NCBI GenBank assembly: GCA_016283615.1
Contig: JAEENG010000017.1
Coordinates: 1 to 33,843, forward strand
Source: Treponema sp.
GTDB taxonomy: Bacteria > Spirochaetota > Spirochaetia > Treponematales > Treponemataceae
Direction: 5' to 3'
DNA: 33,843 nt
The position numbers were made by a program, and so were the translations under genes. The notes below the pieces were generated by a model that saw only the letters and a list, made by a program, of their open reading frames with translations, was not told where the DNA came from and ran no database searches. Below, one piece after another: positions 8,279 to 16,781 of this stretch. The first letter of the stretch is position 1. Every line of letters begins with the position of its first letter.

Positions 8279-9194
8279 TTTCGCTTATTAAAAGTCCACT
8301 GATTGTAAGAATTGCGCCGACAGCTCCCATCAGAGTAATTTTTTCTCCAAGCGCAAAATAAGCAAAGATAATCGTCACCACAGGAATCATGTAAATTCCG
8401 ACAGTTGCAGTTACAGTACCAATGATCGAACAAACCTTGTTCCAGACGGCAAAGGCAAAAGCACTTGCACCAAGGCCCAGAAAACACAGGTTCAGATAGT
8501 TGTAAAAGTCACTCCAGCGAGCCTTATTCAAGAGGGGGTCGGTATTTATGTATGCAGAGCTGTCAGGACCTGCCATAAAGGCACCATAAAGCGCTATAGG
8601 AATCATAAATACGAGCGCCCAGAAAAATACACGCCTGGTAGCACAAATCGGCTCGTAACCGGCCTTATTGATTTTACTCACAAAAAGACTGTAAAAACCC
8701 CAGCTCACAGCAGATGCAAGAGCCAGAAGGTCTCCTTTCGGGCTCACATGAAGCACTACTGCTCCGTTAAAACTTACCAGCGCAATACCCATTATTGCAA
8801 TCAGAAATCCGATGTTAAAAAAGATATTGAGATGCTTTTCCCTGAGCCAGATCTGGGCAAAAATCGCCGTAAACATCGGGCATATTGAAACAATAATGCT
8901 TACATTTGACGGACTGGTAAAACTTATTGCCGTATTTTCCATAAACTGATAAACCGTAACACCTGCAAGTCCTGCTGCCATAAAAAGAAGTTCATCTTTG
9001 TTGCGGAACAGCTTGAGTGCCTTTGGTTTTAAGAGCCAGAGTCCAAGATATGCGATAATAAAACGAAGGATAAGAATTTCAAATGCACTGAAGGATCTTA
9101 AAAGGTATTTGGTACAGACAAAAGTGATTCCCCAGATAAATATTGTGACTGCAGCCAGAAGAATGCCGAAAGTTTTGGTTGAATTTTTAAACAT
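8268..9194 (-). CDS. EamA/DMT-family membrane transporter
   Basis: Inner-membrane exporter of the drug/metabolite superfamily, 308 aa, with two EamA repeats and about ten hydrophobic segments. The first repeat starts with TFGILLAAVTIFIWGITFVCTKYLL and contains FEILILRFIIAYLGL, a typical EamA arrangement. The second begins around GDLLALASAVSWGFYSLFVSK and ends with LGEKITLMGAVGAILTISGLLI. The ORF track extends to 9275, but the added residues are not family-like and I start at the ATG at 9194, where homologous proteins normally begin. No SD is present; TACACT preceded by TGT forms an extended -10 ending 5 nt upstream. Substrate is unknown; amino acid or metabolite efflux is common in the family. 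Confidence 0.9.
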   Translation of the reverse strand: MFKNSTKTFGILLAAVTIFIWGITFVCTKYLLRSFSAFEILILRFIIAYLGLWLLKPKALKLFRNKDELLFMAAGLAGVTVYQFMENTAISFTSPSNVSIIVSICPMFTAIFAQIWLREKHLNIFFNIGFLIAIMGIALVSFNGAVVLHVSPKGDLLALASAVSWGFYSLFVSKINKAGYEPICATRRVFFWALVFMIPIALYGAFMAGPDSSAYINTDPLLNKARWSDFYNYLNLCFLGLGASAFAFAVWNKVCSIIGTVTATVGIYMIPVVTIIFAYFALGEKITLMGAVGAILTISGLLISEIRK

Positions 9195-9199
9195 ATTGA

Positions 9200-9205
9200 A
9201 GTGTA
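9200..9205 (-). promoter_or_regulatory. Extended -10 of the EamA gene
   Basis: TGT-TACACT on the minus strand, ending 5 nt before the ATG, with TTGCTT at 18 bp as a weak -35. The layout predicts a leaderless transcript. Confidence 0.3.
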
Positions 9206-9256
9206 ACAAATTCAACTTGCAAAAAGCAACTACTACCACCTGAGCCGATTTCTCAG

Positions 9257-9262
9257 TAAAAT
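9257..9262 (+). promoter_or_regulatory. -10 box of hrpB, leaderless layout
   Basis: TAAAAT followed by 6 nt and the hrpB ATG, so the expected +1 is the A of the start codon. No SD is present and the -35 is weak. Confidence 0.35.
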
Positions 9263-9268
9263 GAATTA

Positions 9269-11728
9269 ATGGCAACTTACCCGAAAGCGATTCAGGATTT
9301 ACCGATCACAGAACATCTTGATTCGATTTGTCAAACATTAAAAGACTCTCCTTCACGAATTTTAATACTCACTGCGGAAACCGGTGCAGGAAAATCAACC
9401 GCCCTCCCTCTCGCTCTTTTAAAACACTTTGACGGAAAAATAGCCATGCTTGAACCTCGCCGTCTTGCAGCCACAGCTGTTGCCTCACGGGTAGCAAATC
9501 TTCTGGATGAGGAGGTGGGACAGACTTCAGGGTACACTGTTCATCTGGATTCAAAGACCGGTAAACAAACTCGCTTTACTGTAATGACAGACGGTGTTTT
9601 TGTAAAACAAATCCAGAGCGACCCATTTTTAGAGGGGGTCAATGTTGTTGTCCTTGATGAATTCCATGAGCGCTCCTTACAGTCTGATTTATCCCTGGCA
9701 TTTTTGCGCCAGACAATGCAGGCCCGGGATGATTTGTATCTGGTCATAATGAGTGCTACGATCGACGCAAAAGCAATTTCAACTGAATTAAACGCTCAAA
9801 TTCTTCAAATTCCGGGCAAATTGTACCCTGTTCAGGTTGAATTTGAACCATCAAAGTCCGTCACATCTGTGATAATTAATGAAATAACTAACGCTCGTAA
9901 GCCTACTACCGACCGTTCGGTAGCCACCAAAACTGAAGAAAACTATCGTAAAGACACGATTCTCGTCTTTCTTCCCGGCATATACGAAATCCGTAAAATT
10001 CAGTCAGAACTCCAGGAAAAGCTCATTGACAATTCAATTGATATAAAAATCCTGCATTCCTCAATCTCCCTTGCCGAGCAGAAAGAAGTTTTAAATCCTG
10101 TTCCCCAAAATTTGCCTCAGAGGGTAATCCTGTCTTCGGCAATTGCAGAGACCTCTCTCACAGTACCGGGAGTAAACACTGTAATTGACAGCGGCTGGAT
10201 GAGGCTTAACCGGATAAATCCCCGCCTTTCCATGCAGACCCTCGTTACGGAACGTGTTTCTCTTTTTAACGCCCAGCAGAGAACAGGTCGTGCCGGACGA
10301 CTGGGACCGGGTCGCTGCATCCGTCTCTGGGACAAAAATGAAGTTCTGGTTAAACAGGTTGATCCGGAAATCCTGCGCTCGGATTTAACACCATGCGTTC
10401 TTGAATGTGCACAGTGGTCAAGCGCAGCTATCAGCAGCCTGGAGTGGCTTACTCCTCCACAGCCGTCCGCCTGGAATTCAGCCGTGAACCTTCTGGAAGG
10501 TCTTGGCTTATTAAAAGACAACAAAATCACCGGTGACGGAGAGGTTGCGCTAAGCCTTCCCCTGCATCCCCGCTTTGCCGCAGCACTCATCTTTGCTTTA
10601 AAATCAGGTAAAAAAGCAGAGGGGGTCGGCTTTGTTTCACAGTATGCTGAACAAAATAACCTTTCGCCAAAGCAGATTGAAAAATTCAAGGCGGAATTAA
10701 ATTCAAAAATAGACCGCCTTAATATCAGCACGGTCAGCAGTATGAGCAAATCCTACAGCAGGGCAAAGTTACTGCTGGCAGGCTTTCCGGACAGGCTCGG
10801 CCTGAAAACTGACGATAAATCATCAAAGGAAGGCTCAACCTATCAGTTTGTAAGCGGCAGAAAAGCATTTCTTGCCAAAAATCCATCTCAGTGTCCGGAA
10901 TGGATTATCGCAACTGATGTTGATGCGGGCACGACAACCGGCAAAATCTACGCCTTTGAATCTATAAACGAAAACGAAATCCAGAATTACATCGAAACAA
11001 ATTCAAAAGAAACAACCCGGGTTTATTTTGAAGGCAAATCCGATAAAATCAAAAAAGTTAAAATCCGTTCCCTGGGAGCAATCATCCTTAACGAAACTCC
11101 CCTTCAAGTTGATGCGGACGACTTTGCAAAAGCAATTATTAATTCAGTCAAGGAAAACGGTCTGGATTCAATTGAAATTGATGCAAGGACAAAAAACTTT
11201 TTGATGCGTTCCATTTTTTATGCTCAAAAAAAATCCCGCGAGCTTTTTACCAGACTGGAACATCTCTCCTCAAACGCAGAAGAATGGCTTTTACCTTTTA
11301 TAACCTCAAACAAACTGCAGGCTCAGACGATTTATGACGCCCTCTACTATTACCTGAACGGCCAGGAAATTGATTCAAATGTTCCTGAAATTCTGGTGCT
11401 TTCCAACGGAAAAAAGGCCAAAATTCAATATCAAATCCAGAATTCAGGGGATAACCTAACTATCGATAGTTTGCTAACTACCGTTCGTACGTTAAAAATT
11501 CAGCCGACTATTGAGATAATAATACAGCAAATCTTCGGATGCCTTTCCAATCCGACGGTCCTCGGGGAACCCGTTCTGCTTAAACTGCTTTCTCCGGCAA
11601 GACGCCCTCTGCAGATAACAACTGATCTTGCCGGTTTCTGGGACGGCGCATGGATTGAGATTTGTAAAGAAATGAAGGGGCGGTATCCGAAACATAACTG
11701 GGATTACCGCCTTGTCCAGAAAGATTAG
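9269..11728 (+). CDS. hrpB: ATP-dependent RNA helicase HrpB
   Basis: DEAH-box helicase of the HrpB family, 819 aa, close to the usual 800-850. Its cellular role is poorly defined. Visible helicase motifs: Walker A AETGAGKS at residues 36-43, motif Ia PRRLAA, motif II as DEFHER (the HrpB variant of DEAH), motif III SAT, TILVFLPGIYEI in helicase domain 2, SSAIAETSLTVPGV, and motif VI QRTGRAGR. The HA2-like and HrpB-specific C-terminal regions follow, ending in WEICKEMKGRYPKHNWDYR-like sequence expected of the family. Between the two helicase domains (around residues 205-230) there is an odd TNARKPTTDRSVATKTEE stretch encoded by ACTANCG-type repeats, and a second such stretch lies near residue 735. 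It overlaps the converging GH43 gene by 4 bp. Confidence 0.94.
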   Translation: MATYPKAIQDLPITEHLDSICQTLKDSPSRILILTAETGAGKSTALPLALLKHFDGKIAMLEPRRLAATAVASRVANLLDEEVGQTSGYTVHLDSKTGKQTRFTVMTDGVFVKQIQSDPFLEGVNVVVLDEFHERSLQSDLSLAFLRQTMQARDDLYLVIMSATIDAKAISTELNAQILQIPGKLYPVQVEFEPSKSVTSVIINEITNARKPTTDRSVATKTEENYRKDTILVFLPGIYEIRKIQSELQEKLIDNSIDIKILHSSISLAEQKEVLNPVPQNLPQRVILSSAIAETSLTVPGVNTVIDSGWMRLNRINPRLSMQTLVTERVSLFNAQQRTGRAGRLGPGRCIRLWDKNEVLVKQVDPEILRSDLTPCVLECAQWSSAAISSLEWLTPPQPSAWNSAVNLLEGLGLLKDNKITGDGEVALSLPLHPRFAAALIFALKSGKKAEGVGFVSQYAEQNNLSPKQIEKFKAELNSKIDRLNISTVSSMSKSYSRAKLLLAGFPDRLGLKTDDKSSKEGSTYQFVSGRKAFLAKNPSQCPEWIIATDVDAGTTTGKIYAFESINENEIQNYIETNSKETTRVYFEGKSDKIKKVKIRSLGAIILNETPLQVDADDFAKAIINSVKENGLDSIEIDARTKNFLMRSIFYAQKKSRELFTRLEHLSSNAEEWLLPFITSNKLQAQTIYDALYYYLNGQEIDSNVPEILVLSNGKKAKIQYQIQNSGDNLTIDSLLTTVRTLKIQPTIEIIIQQIFGCLSNPTVLGEPVLLKLLSPARRPLQITTDLAGFWDGAWIEICKEMKGRYPKHNWDYRLVQKD
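9888..9926 (+). repeat. ACTANCG-type palindromic repeat inside hrpB
   Basis: Contains ACTAACG-CT-CGTAAG followed by CTACCGA-CCGT-TCGGTAG, with a further ACTATCG about 25 bp later. It encodes part of a low-complexity linker between the helicase domains rather than a conserved motif. Confidence 0.4.
11455..11493 (+). repeat. Second ACTANCG-type palindromic repeat inside hrpB
   Basis: Contains the perfect palindrome AACTATCGATAGTT and then ACTACCG-TT-CGTACGT. It encodes a short variable stretch in the HrpB C-terminal region. Confidence 0.38.
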
Positions 11729-13284
11729 TGAAGGGTTTTTACATTATAATAAAGCACATTACCGTCTACATTTCCGATTGCGTATAAGCCATAGCGGCCG
11801 CCAACCCAGTGTGCGTTTTCTGTGCTGTAATATTCGCTCTTCCACTTGAATTTCTTAATTATCGTTCCCGCAGTGACTGTAAATTGAATTGCCCCTGAAT
11901 AAATACTGAATGGCATAAAATCCATTCTAAAGCGGATTCCCCGGTCACCGATATCGGGCAATACAACGCGTTCAACTTCTTTTTCACTGCGGCGGGCGTC
12001 TGTCAATTCATTATTAACTGACTTGATGTAAATCAACTCAATTCCACGGTCGGTGCGTTCAACGGCAACTGTTGCGTAATCCTCTCCCTGATGAATTACA
12101 CCCGTGCGGCAGCCTTTCGGCAGCGTTGTGGAATCAAGTTCCGCAATAAAATAAAAGCTCTCATAACAGATTTTCTGAGTAAGTACATTTGATGAATGCC
12201 ACAAAACAGGATAAACGTCATGGCTATATGCTGCTACATTCAATATATTCAATTTGAATGATTCAATATCCGTATTTACGGCACCAACCTGAGTTGCAAA
12301 GTGTTCGCCGTGGTTACCGCTCCACTGCCAGTGAAGATTAGCTTTTTCAAAAGCCCGGGTGTTGCGGCTGATATCAAGTGCCGGAAGCGATCTGTGTTTA
12401 ACTTTCGGACTTTTGTATTTAAGGACAGGTTCGCCAGGGCTTACCAGGGTTTTAACCGATGTTCCCATTAAAGGCCAGTCGTCTTTCCAAATCATCGGTT
12501 CAAGATGAATGATGCGGCCAAAAATGCCGCGCTCCTGAAAATGAATAAACCAGTCTTCATCACAACTTGTATGAACCCATGAACCCTGATGAGGCCCGTT
12601 GATTCCTGAATGACCTTCCTTGAGGAGTATTTTGTCTTCATAGGGACCTTCAAGATTTTTTGAACGTAAAACACTCTGCCAGCCGTCTGCAACGCCGCCG
12701 GCAGGTGCAAAAATGTAGTAATAACCGTTTCTTTTGTAAACTTTCGGGCCTTCAATTGTCGGCTGCTTTTGGGTTCCGTCAAAAATGATTTTATCTTCGC
12801 CAACGCACTTCATCTGAACCGGATCATATTCCATCAGGCCGATTTTGCTGTTGAATCCGCAGCGGCTCTTTGCAAACGCGTGAATTATATATGCTTTTCC
12901 ATCATCATCCCAGAAAAGTACAGGATCGATAAAACCCTTACCCGGATGAATCTGCTTGAGGGGGCTCCATTTTCCAAGCATATTCTCTGTCTCAGTGATA
13001 TAAAGTCCTTCATCAGGAAGACCTGTAACTATATAATACTTTCCGTTGTGAACTGCAAAACTTGGCGCCCAGATTCCCTGAGCGTTCTGAGGATATGTGT
13101 AGCGTGAAATAGGGATGTTTTCTGCAGCGTAATTGACGAGTTTCCAGTCTACAAGGTTCTTTGATACCAGAATCGGCAGCCCGGGTGTAAAGTTAAAACT
13201 TGAAGCCACCATATAATAAATATCATTGACCATTATTACATCTGGATCTGCATAATCACATAAACAAACCGGATTTGTATACAT
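11725..13284 (-). CDS. Glycoside hydrolase family 43 (beta-xylosidase/arabinofuranosidase type)
   Basis: Predicted to cleave xylose or arabinose units from short xylan-type oligosaccharides. The five-bladed propeller catalytic domain carries the GH43 triad: general base Asp13 in YADPDV, pKa modulator Asp120 in GFIDPV and general acid Glu178 in TIEGPKVY. Residues from about 320 on form a C-terminal beta-sandwich of the kind found in many beta-xylosidases (YESFYFIAELD, KGCRTGVIHQGEDYATV). At 519 aa it is the expected two-domain length. There is no signal peptide, so it probably acts in the cytoplasm on imported oligomers. AAGGGGG lies about 6 nt before the ATG. It is divergent from the pectinesterase gene, with 113 bp between starts. 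Specificity between xylosidase and arabinofuranosidase cannot be settled here. Confidence 0.92.
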   Translation of the reverse strand: MYTNPVCLCDYADPDVIMVNDIYYMVASSFNFTPGLPILVSKNLVDWKLVNYAAENIPISRYTYPQNAQGIWAPSFAVHNGKYYIVTGLPDEGLYITETENMLGKWSPLKQIHPGKGFIDPVLFWDDDGKAYIIHAFAKSRCGFNSKIGLMEYDPVQMKCVGEDKIIFDGTQKQPTIEGPKVYKRNGYYYIFAPAGGVADGWQSVLRSKNLEGPYEDKILLKEGHSGINGPHQGSWVHTSCDEDWFIHFQERGIFGRIIHLEPMIWKDDWPLMGTSVKTLVSPGEPVLKYKSPKVKHRSLPALDISRNTRAFEKANLHWQWSGNHGEHFATQVGAVNTDIESFKLNILNVAAYSHDVYPVLWHSSNVLTQKICYESFYFIAELDSTTLPKGCRTGVIHQGEDYATVAVERTDRGIELIYIKSVNNELTDARRSEKEVERVVLPDIGDRGIRFRMDFMPFSIYSGAIQFTVTAGTIIKKFKWKSEYYSTENAHWVGGRYGLYAIGNVDGNVLYYNVKTLH

Positions 13285-13314
13285 AAATCCCCCTTAAATT
13301 CAATTTTATCATCT

Positions 13315-13342
13315 TTGCAGATTTTATCTACCCTTGTATAAT
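13315..13342 (+). promoter_or_regulatory. Pectinesterase promoter
   Basis: TTGCAG, 16-bp spacer, perfect TATAAT. It predicts a transcript with a leader of about 50 nt containing the GGAGG ribosome site of the pectinesterase. Confidence 0.5.
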
Positions 13343-13397
13343 AAAGTATAAAGCAGTCATTTTATTATGACAAAATTTTATGGAGGATTTTTTTATA

Positions 13398-14900
13398 ATG
13401 AAAAAATTTATTCTTGCTGCCCTTACACTTTCGGCTTCTGTTTTTGCCGCAAGTGCTGTGACACTCTCGCCTGCCAACGGAGCAAAAGATGCTCCTTATG
13501 ACGGACAGCTTGTTGTCACTTTTGACGCTGCACAGAAAATTGCCGCAGACGCCAAAGTTATCATTTCTGACGAAGCAGGAAATACAGTTGATACTATTCT
13601 TGCTGCTGACGAAGTTCAGACATTCAGTGACGGAGCTAAAGTTAATGTCGGCTCTCAGCTGATTCGTGCCGATGGAAACAAAGTTTTCATCACTCCGCAC
13701 AATGGTTCACTCAAACCAGGTTCAACCTATTCCGTTAGCTTTGATGGTGCCGGTGAATGGAAATTCACTACAAAGGCTGCTCCTGCCGCATTTGCAGACG
13801 GTGCAACAATCAAAGTAAACCTTGACGGTTCAGCTGACTTTACATCTATTCAGGCTGCTCTGGATGCCGCCGCTGCAACACCTGGAACTTACACAATTTC
13901 TCTTGCTGCAGGCCACTACTATGAACTTTTGCACTACACCGGTTCATCAAACATTATTCTTCAGGGACCTAAAGGAAACAACCGCGGTGATAACTGTGTA
14001 ATCGAATACATCAACTGCAACGACCTGAACGCCGGACAGAAAGAACGCGTTTCATTCTACTTCAAGGGAACTGACGCAAACCTTACACTTGAAAACCTTA
14101 CTTTGATTAACAGCGCTGATGGAGAAAAAGTATATTCTTCTGCAGTACAGTATGCCAGCGGCAACGCTCAGGCAGAAACGATTTTCTTCCACAACGGTAA
14201 GGGACACAGACTTCTTGCCAACAACTGCAGTTTTAAAGGACACCAGGACACAATGCAGATCAGCGGAAAATGCTGGTTCTACAACTGCTATGTAGAAGGT
14301 GACGTTGACTACATCTGGGGTTATGTTGATGTAGCACTCTTTGAAAACTGCGAACTTAACTGTGTACGCTATGTTAAGGACCGTGCATACCTCTTTGAAT
14401 GCCGCGTTGGTTCAAAAGAAGAAAACATTGTTCCAAAGGGATTTGTACTGTTCAATTCAACTGTAAATGTTGAAGAACGCCAGACTGCATTTATCGCACG
14501 CCGCGCTACAGCAGTTGAAAAGGCAAAAATTCCTTACTACGACCAGTGTGCAGCCATCAACGTAAACTTTAAGGGACCGGGAAGCTTTAACCCGATGTAC
14601 TACTACGTAGGAAAGGCTCCGCAGTTTGAAGGCGACTGTTCTGCAATCGGATGGAAGTCATACAACCTGAACTTTAAGGAACTTGCAGGAACAAAACCTA
14701 CAAAAGAAACTGAAGCAAAACGCTATAAGGATTCTGCAATTCTTAACAAAAAACAGTACAAGGCTGAATTTGCAAACCGTAACCTGATTATGAACCGTGT
14801 TTATAACAAGTCTACAGGCAAATATGAAGCTGATAAAGATATCTGGGATTTGAACAAAGTAATCGCTGACCGCGGTTACAGCATCAAACCTGTAAAATAA
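13398..14900 (+). CDS. Secreted pectinesterase (CE8) with N-terminal Ig-like domain
   Basis: Removes methyl esters from pectin outside the cytoplasm. I start at 13398, not 13380, because GGAGG lies 10 nt upstream and the protein then opens with a clean Sec signal (MKKFILAALTLSASVFAASA). Residues about 22-125 look like a bacterial Ig-like (Big_5) domain, LSPANGAKDAPYDGQL to GEWKFTTK. The CE8 beta-helix follows: transition-state Gln in CSFKGHQDTM, catalytic Asp in GDVDYIWG (usually VDFIFG). The usual LGRPW arginine motif is not literal; FIARRA occupies that place and may supply the Arg. The 500-aa product is exported by its signal; whether it stays periplasmic or is released is unclear. A strong hairpin terminator follows. 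Divergent GH43 suggests a plant-polysaccharide locus. Confidence 0.9.
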   Translation: MKKFILAALTLSASVFAASAVTLSPANGAKDAPYDGQLVVTFDAAQKIAADAKVIISDEAGNTVDTILAADEVQTFSDGAKVNVGSQLIRADGNKVFITPHNGSLKPGSTYSVSFDGAGEWKFTTKAAPAAFADGATIKVNLDGSADFTSIQAALDAAAATPGTYTISLAAGHYYELLHYTGSSNIILQGPKGNNRGDNCVIEYINCNDLNAGQKERVSFYFKGTDANLTLENLTLINSADGEKVYSSAVQYASGNAQAETIFFHNGKGHRLLANNCSFKGHQDTMQISGKCWFYNCYVEGDVDYIWGYVDVALFENCELNCVRYVKDRAYLFECRVGSKEENIVPKGFVLFNSTVNVEERQTAFIARRATAVEKAKIPYYDQCAAINVNFKGPGSFNPMYYYVGKAPQFEGDCSAIGWKSYNLNFKELAGTKPTKETEAKRYKDSAILNKKQYKAEFANRNLIMNRVYNKSTGKYEADKDIWDLNKVIADRGYSIKPVK

Positions 14901-14916
14901 TAATCAGTTTGCTGAC

Positions 14917-14949
14917 AAAAAAGGAGCGCCAGGAGGTGCTCCTTTTTTT
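14917..14949. terminator. Bidirectional rho-independent terminator
   Basis: A-tract, GGAGC stem, loop, GCTCC stem and seven T on the plus strand. It serves the pectinesterase. Read on the minus strand it also ends in a T-run and overlaps the stop of the converging methyltransferase gene. Confidence 0.8.
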
Positions 14950-16606
14950 ATGTGTTGAATCTGATTATTGCAATCTGCTCTACTTCGTCTACTTTTTCTT
15001 TTATCAGCCTGTACAAGTCAGGCGTTTTTTTGTCCAGCTGCCGAACTTCGCTGAGCATGGTGTAAAACAAATCTCTGTATTTTTTCTGGGCAAACTTTTT
15101 TAATGTGGCTGGAATTGCGCGGATATATTTTTTATTGTTTGCCCCCGGCCTCTGGCTTAATTCAATCAGTTGTTCCAGCTCTTCCTGTTTTGTAGAACAT
15201 ACGCATTTTTCAAGGACAGTAAGGAGAGCAGACAGGTCTTCGTATGAAAGAGATTCAAGTTCTGTCAGGAGATTGAGTGTAAAATTGTCAGTGCTTTCGA
15301 ATTCTACTGTTTTACTACCGAGCGTTAGTTTTAAGCCCTCAGCACCATTTATTTTAAAGTTTTCCTTTACCCTCTGGCAGCAGTACCTTCGTTTGAGCAT
15401 CAGAAGAACTTTCTTTTCCAGCACAACCTTGTCGATATTTACCCCGCATTCCTTTCTGCTCTTTCTGCATGTGTCGATTACGAGGATAAATTCAATGTCT
15501 GAATTCAATCTTTTGTTGCTCTGCTTGCCGCCGCGATATTTAACGTAGTCGCTTGTTACGATTGAAACATAACCCTTGTTGAGGCAGATCCGCTTCATCT
15601 CGTCAAAGGGGATGATTCCGTCGGAACTGTAGCTGATTAAAATGTATTTTGAATTAATATTTTTGATTAACTCTTCAAACACCTGAACAGCTGTATCCCT
15701 GTAACAATATGGTGAACGGGTCTTTACCCAGTCAGTTCGGATACCGGCCTTGTTTTTGAGGACACCCTTTTCATTTAATTCAAGAGGTTCCGGGATTTTG
15801 TCCCAGCGGGCAATTGTATTGAGCATGTGATAATTGCTTCCGTACTGGTGCTGGTTGTACGGAGGGTCAAGGTAAACCACGTCCATCGCAGGAAGTTCTT
15901 TTACCAGCTTATTTGCGTCCTGGTTATAAACAAATACATCGCGGTCGCTGTCTATGAGTTCGTTCGGGTGCAATTCAATCTGACCGAGGATGCGGGTAAG
16001 TGCGTCCTTTCCGTGGCCGCCAAACTCTTTGTGATATGCCTTAAAAACTCCGCTTGTGTTTGTGTGGGTTGCACTTTCGTACAAAAGATTTGCAATCAAT
16101 ATACTTCTGGCAAGATTTTTTTCAGGAAAGTTCTGTTCGATGTAGTTACGGATTTTATCGATTGCAAGTGCGTTCTGGTGTGTGTAAAACAGGCGTTCGG
16201 TTTTGTTGTCCGCCTTGGAAATATCGTCCTTGTGTGCCGCATAATAGCGCGCAATGTACTGATCTTTTTTTGCCGGAGCCGGGAGCGAATTTATCTCGTT
16301 TATCAGTTTTTCGTACTGGTCGGTTCCACCGAAAAGTGCCCTTAAATCGCGTTTATTGGCCTTTATAAAGCCTTCCGCGAGCAAAGTGGCATAATATTCC
16401 CAGTCGTTGCAATGAATCTCAAATCCGAGGCTTTTGGCGAATCTGGAAACAACACCGGAGCCGCAGAACAGGTCTGCAAATTTTATGTTGTCGCCTTCGT
16501 GAATCCGGCAAAGTTCAAGTGCCTTGTAAATCAGAGATAGAAGTTTTCGTTTGTTTCCGATGTAGGCGATTATCTGTTTTGTGAGGTAGGCACTTTCTAA
16601 ATTCAT
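14948..16606 (-). CDS. Adenine-specific DNA methyltransferase, alpha class (D12 family), solitary
   Basis: Transfers methyl from SAM to adenine in a DNA target. The motif order is that of the alpha class: motif X IIAYIGNKRKLLSLI near the start, motif I ADLFCGSGVVSRF, a target-recognition stretch of about 150-200 residues, then catalytic motif IV YLDPPYNQHQYGSNYH. The last ~180 residues are a helical extension (for example LLTELESLSYEDLSALLTVLEK) that I do not recognise. I start at 16606 (MNLESAYLT...) because the preceding residues of the ORF-track version are not family-like; 552 aa result. No endonuclease gene is adjacent, so it may be an orphan regulatory methylase or the single-gene remnant of a restriction system. 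The target sequence is unknown. An ACTACCG/CGTTAGT repeat lies in its 3' half. Confidence 0.88.
   Translation of the reverse strand: MNLESAYLTKQIIAYIGNKRKLLSLIYKALELCRIHEGDNIKFADLFCGSGVVSRFAKSLGFEIHCNDWEYYATLLAEGFIKANKRDLRALFGGTDQYEKLINEINSLPAPAKKDQYIARYYAAHKDDISKADNKTERLFYTHQNALAIDKIRNYIEQNFPEKNLARSILIANLLYESATHTNTSGVFKAYHKEFGGHGKDALTRILGQIELHPNELIDSDRDVFVYNQDANKLVKELPAMDVVYLDPPYNQHQYGSNYHMLNTIARWDKIPEPLELNEKGVLKNKAGIRTDWVKTRSPYCYRDTAVQVFEELIKNINSKYILISYSSDGIIPFDEMKRICLNKGYVSIVTSDYVKYRGGKQSNKRLNSDIEFILVIDTCRKSRKECGVNIDKVVLEKKVLLMLKRRYCCQRVKENFKINGAEGLKLTLGSKTVEFESTDNFTLNLLTELESLSYEDLSALLTVLEKCVCSTKQEELEQLIELSQRPGANNKKYIRAIPATLKKFAQKKYRDLFYTMLSEVRQLDKKTPDLYRLIKEKVDEVEQIAIIRFNT
15314..15329. 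repeat. 16-bp near-palindrome ACTACCG-AG-CGTTAGT in the methyltransferase gene
   Basis: Best example of the ACTAMCG-NN-CGTTAGT family seen in this window, with one mismatch between arms. It is in the coding sequence of the uncharacterised C-terminal extension. Confidence 0.4.
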
Positions 16607-16686
16607 CAAATTTTCTCTAATAAAAAAAATTTTACCAAGAGAATTCCTGAGTGTCAATCCGATTGACCATTGGTTTAAAACCCAGA

Positions 16687-16707
16687 AGACCGGCCAAAAG
16701 CCGGTCT
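16687..16707 (-). terminator. Hairpin downstream of nifJ
   Basis: Perfect 8-bp stem AGACCGGC/GCCGGTCT with a 5-nt loop, about 75 bp after the nifJ stop. The T-richness after it on the minus strand is modest (GGGTTTT), so termination may be inefficient. Nothing else coding is seen between 16607 and 16781. Confidence 0.5.
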
Positions 16708-16781
16708 CCTGTCGTTTTTGAAATTAATTTGGCACGCTGCGTATTTTGCAAAGCAAAACACGAGTCGTGTCAGCATAAAAC

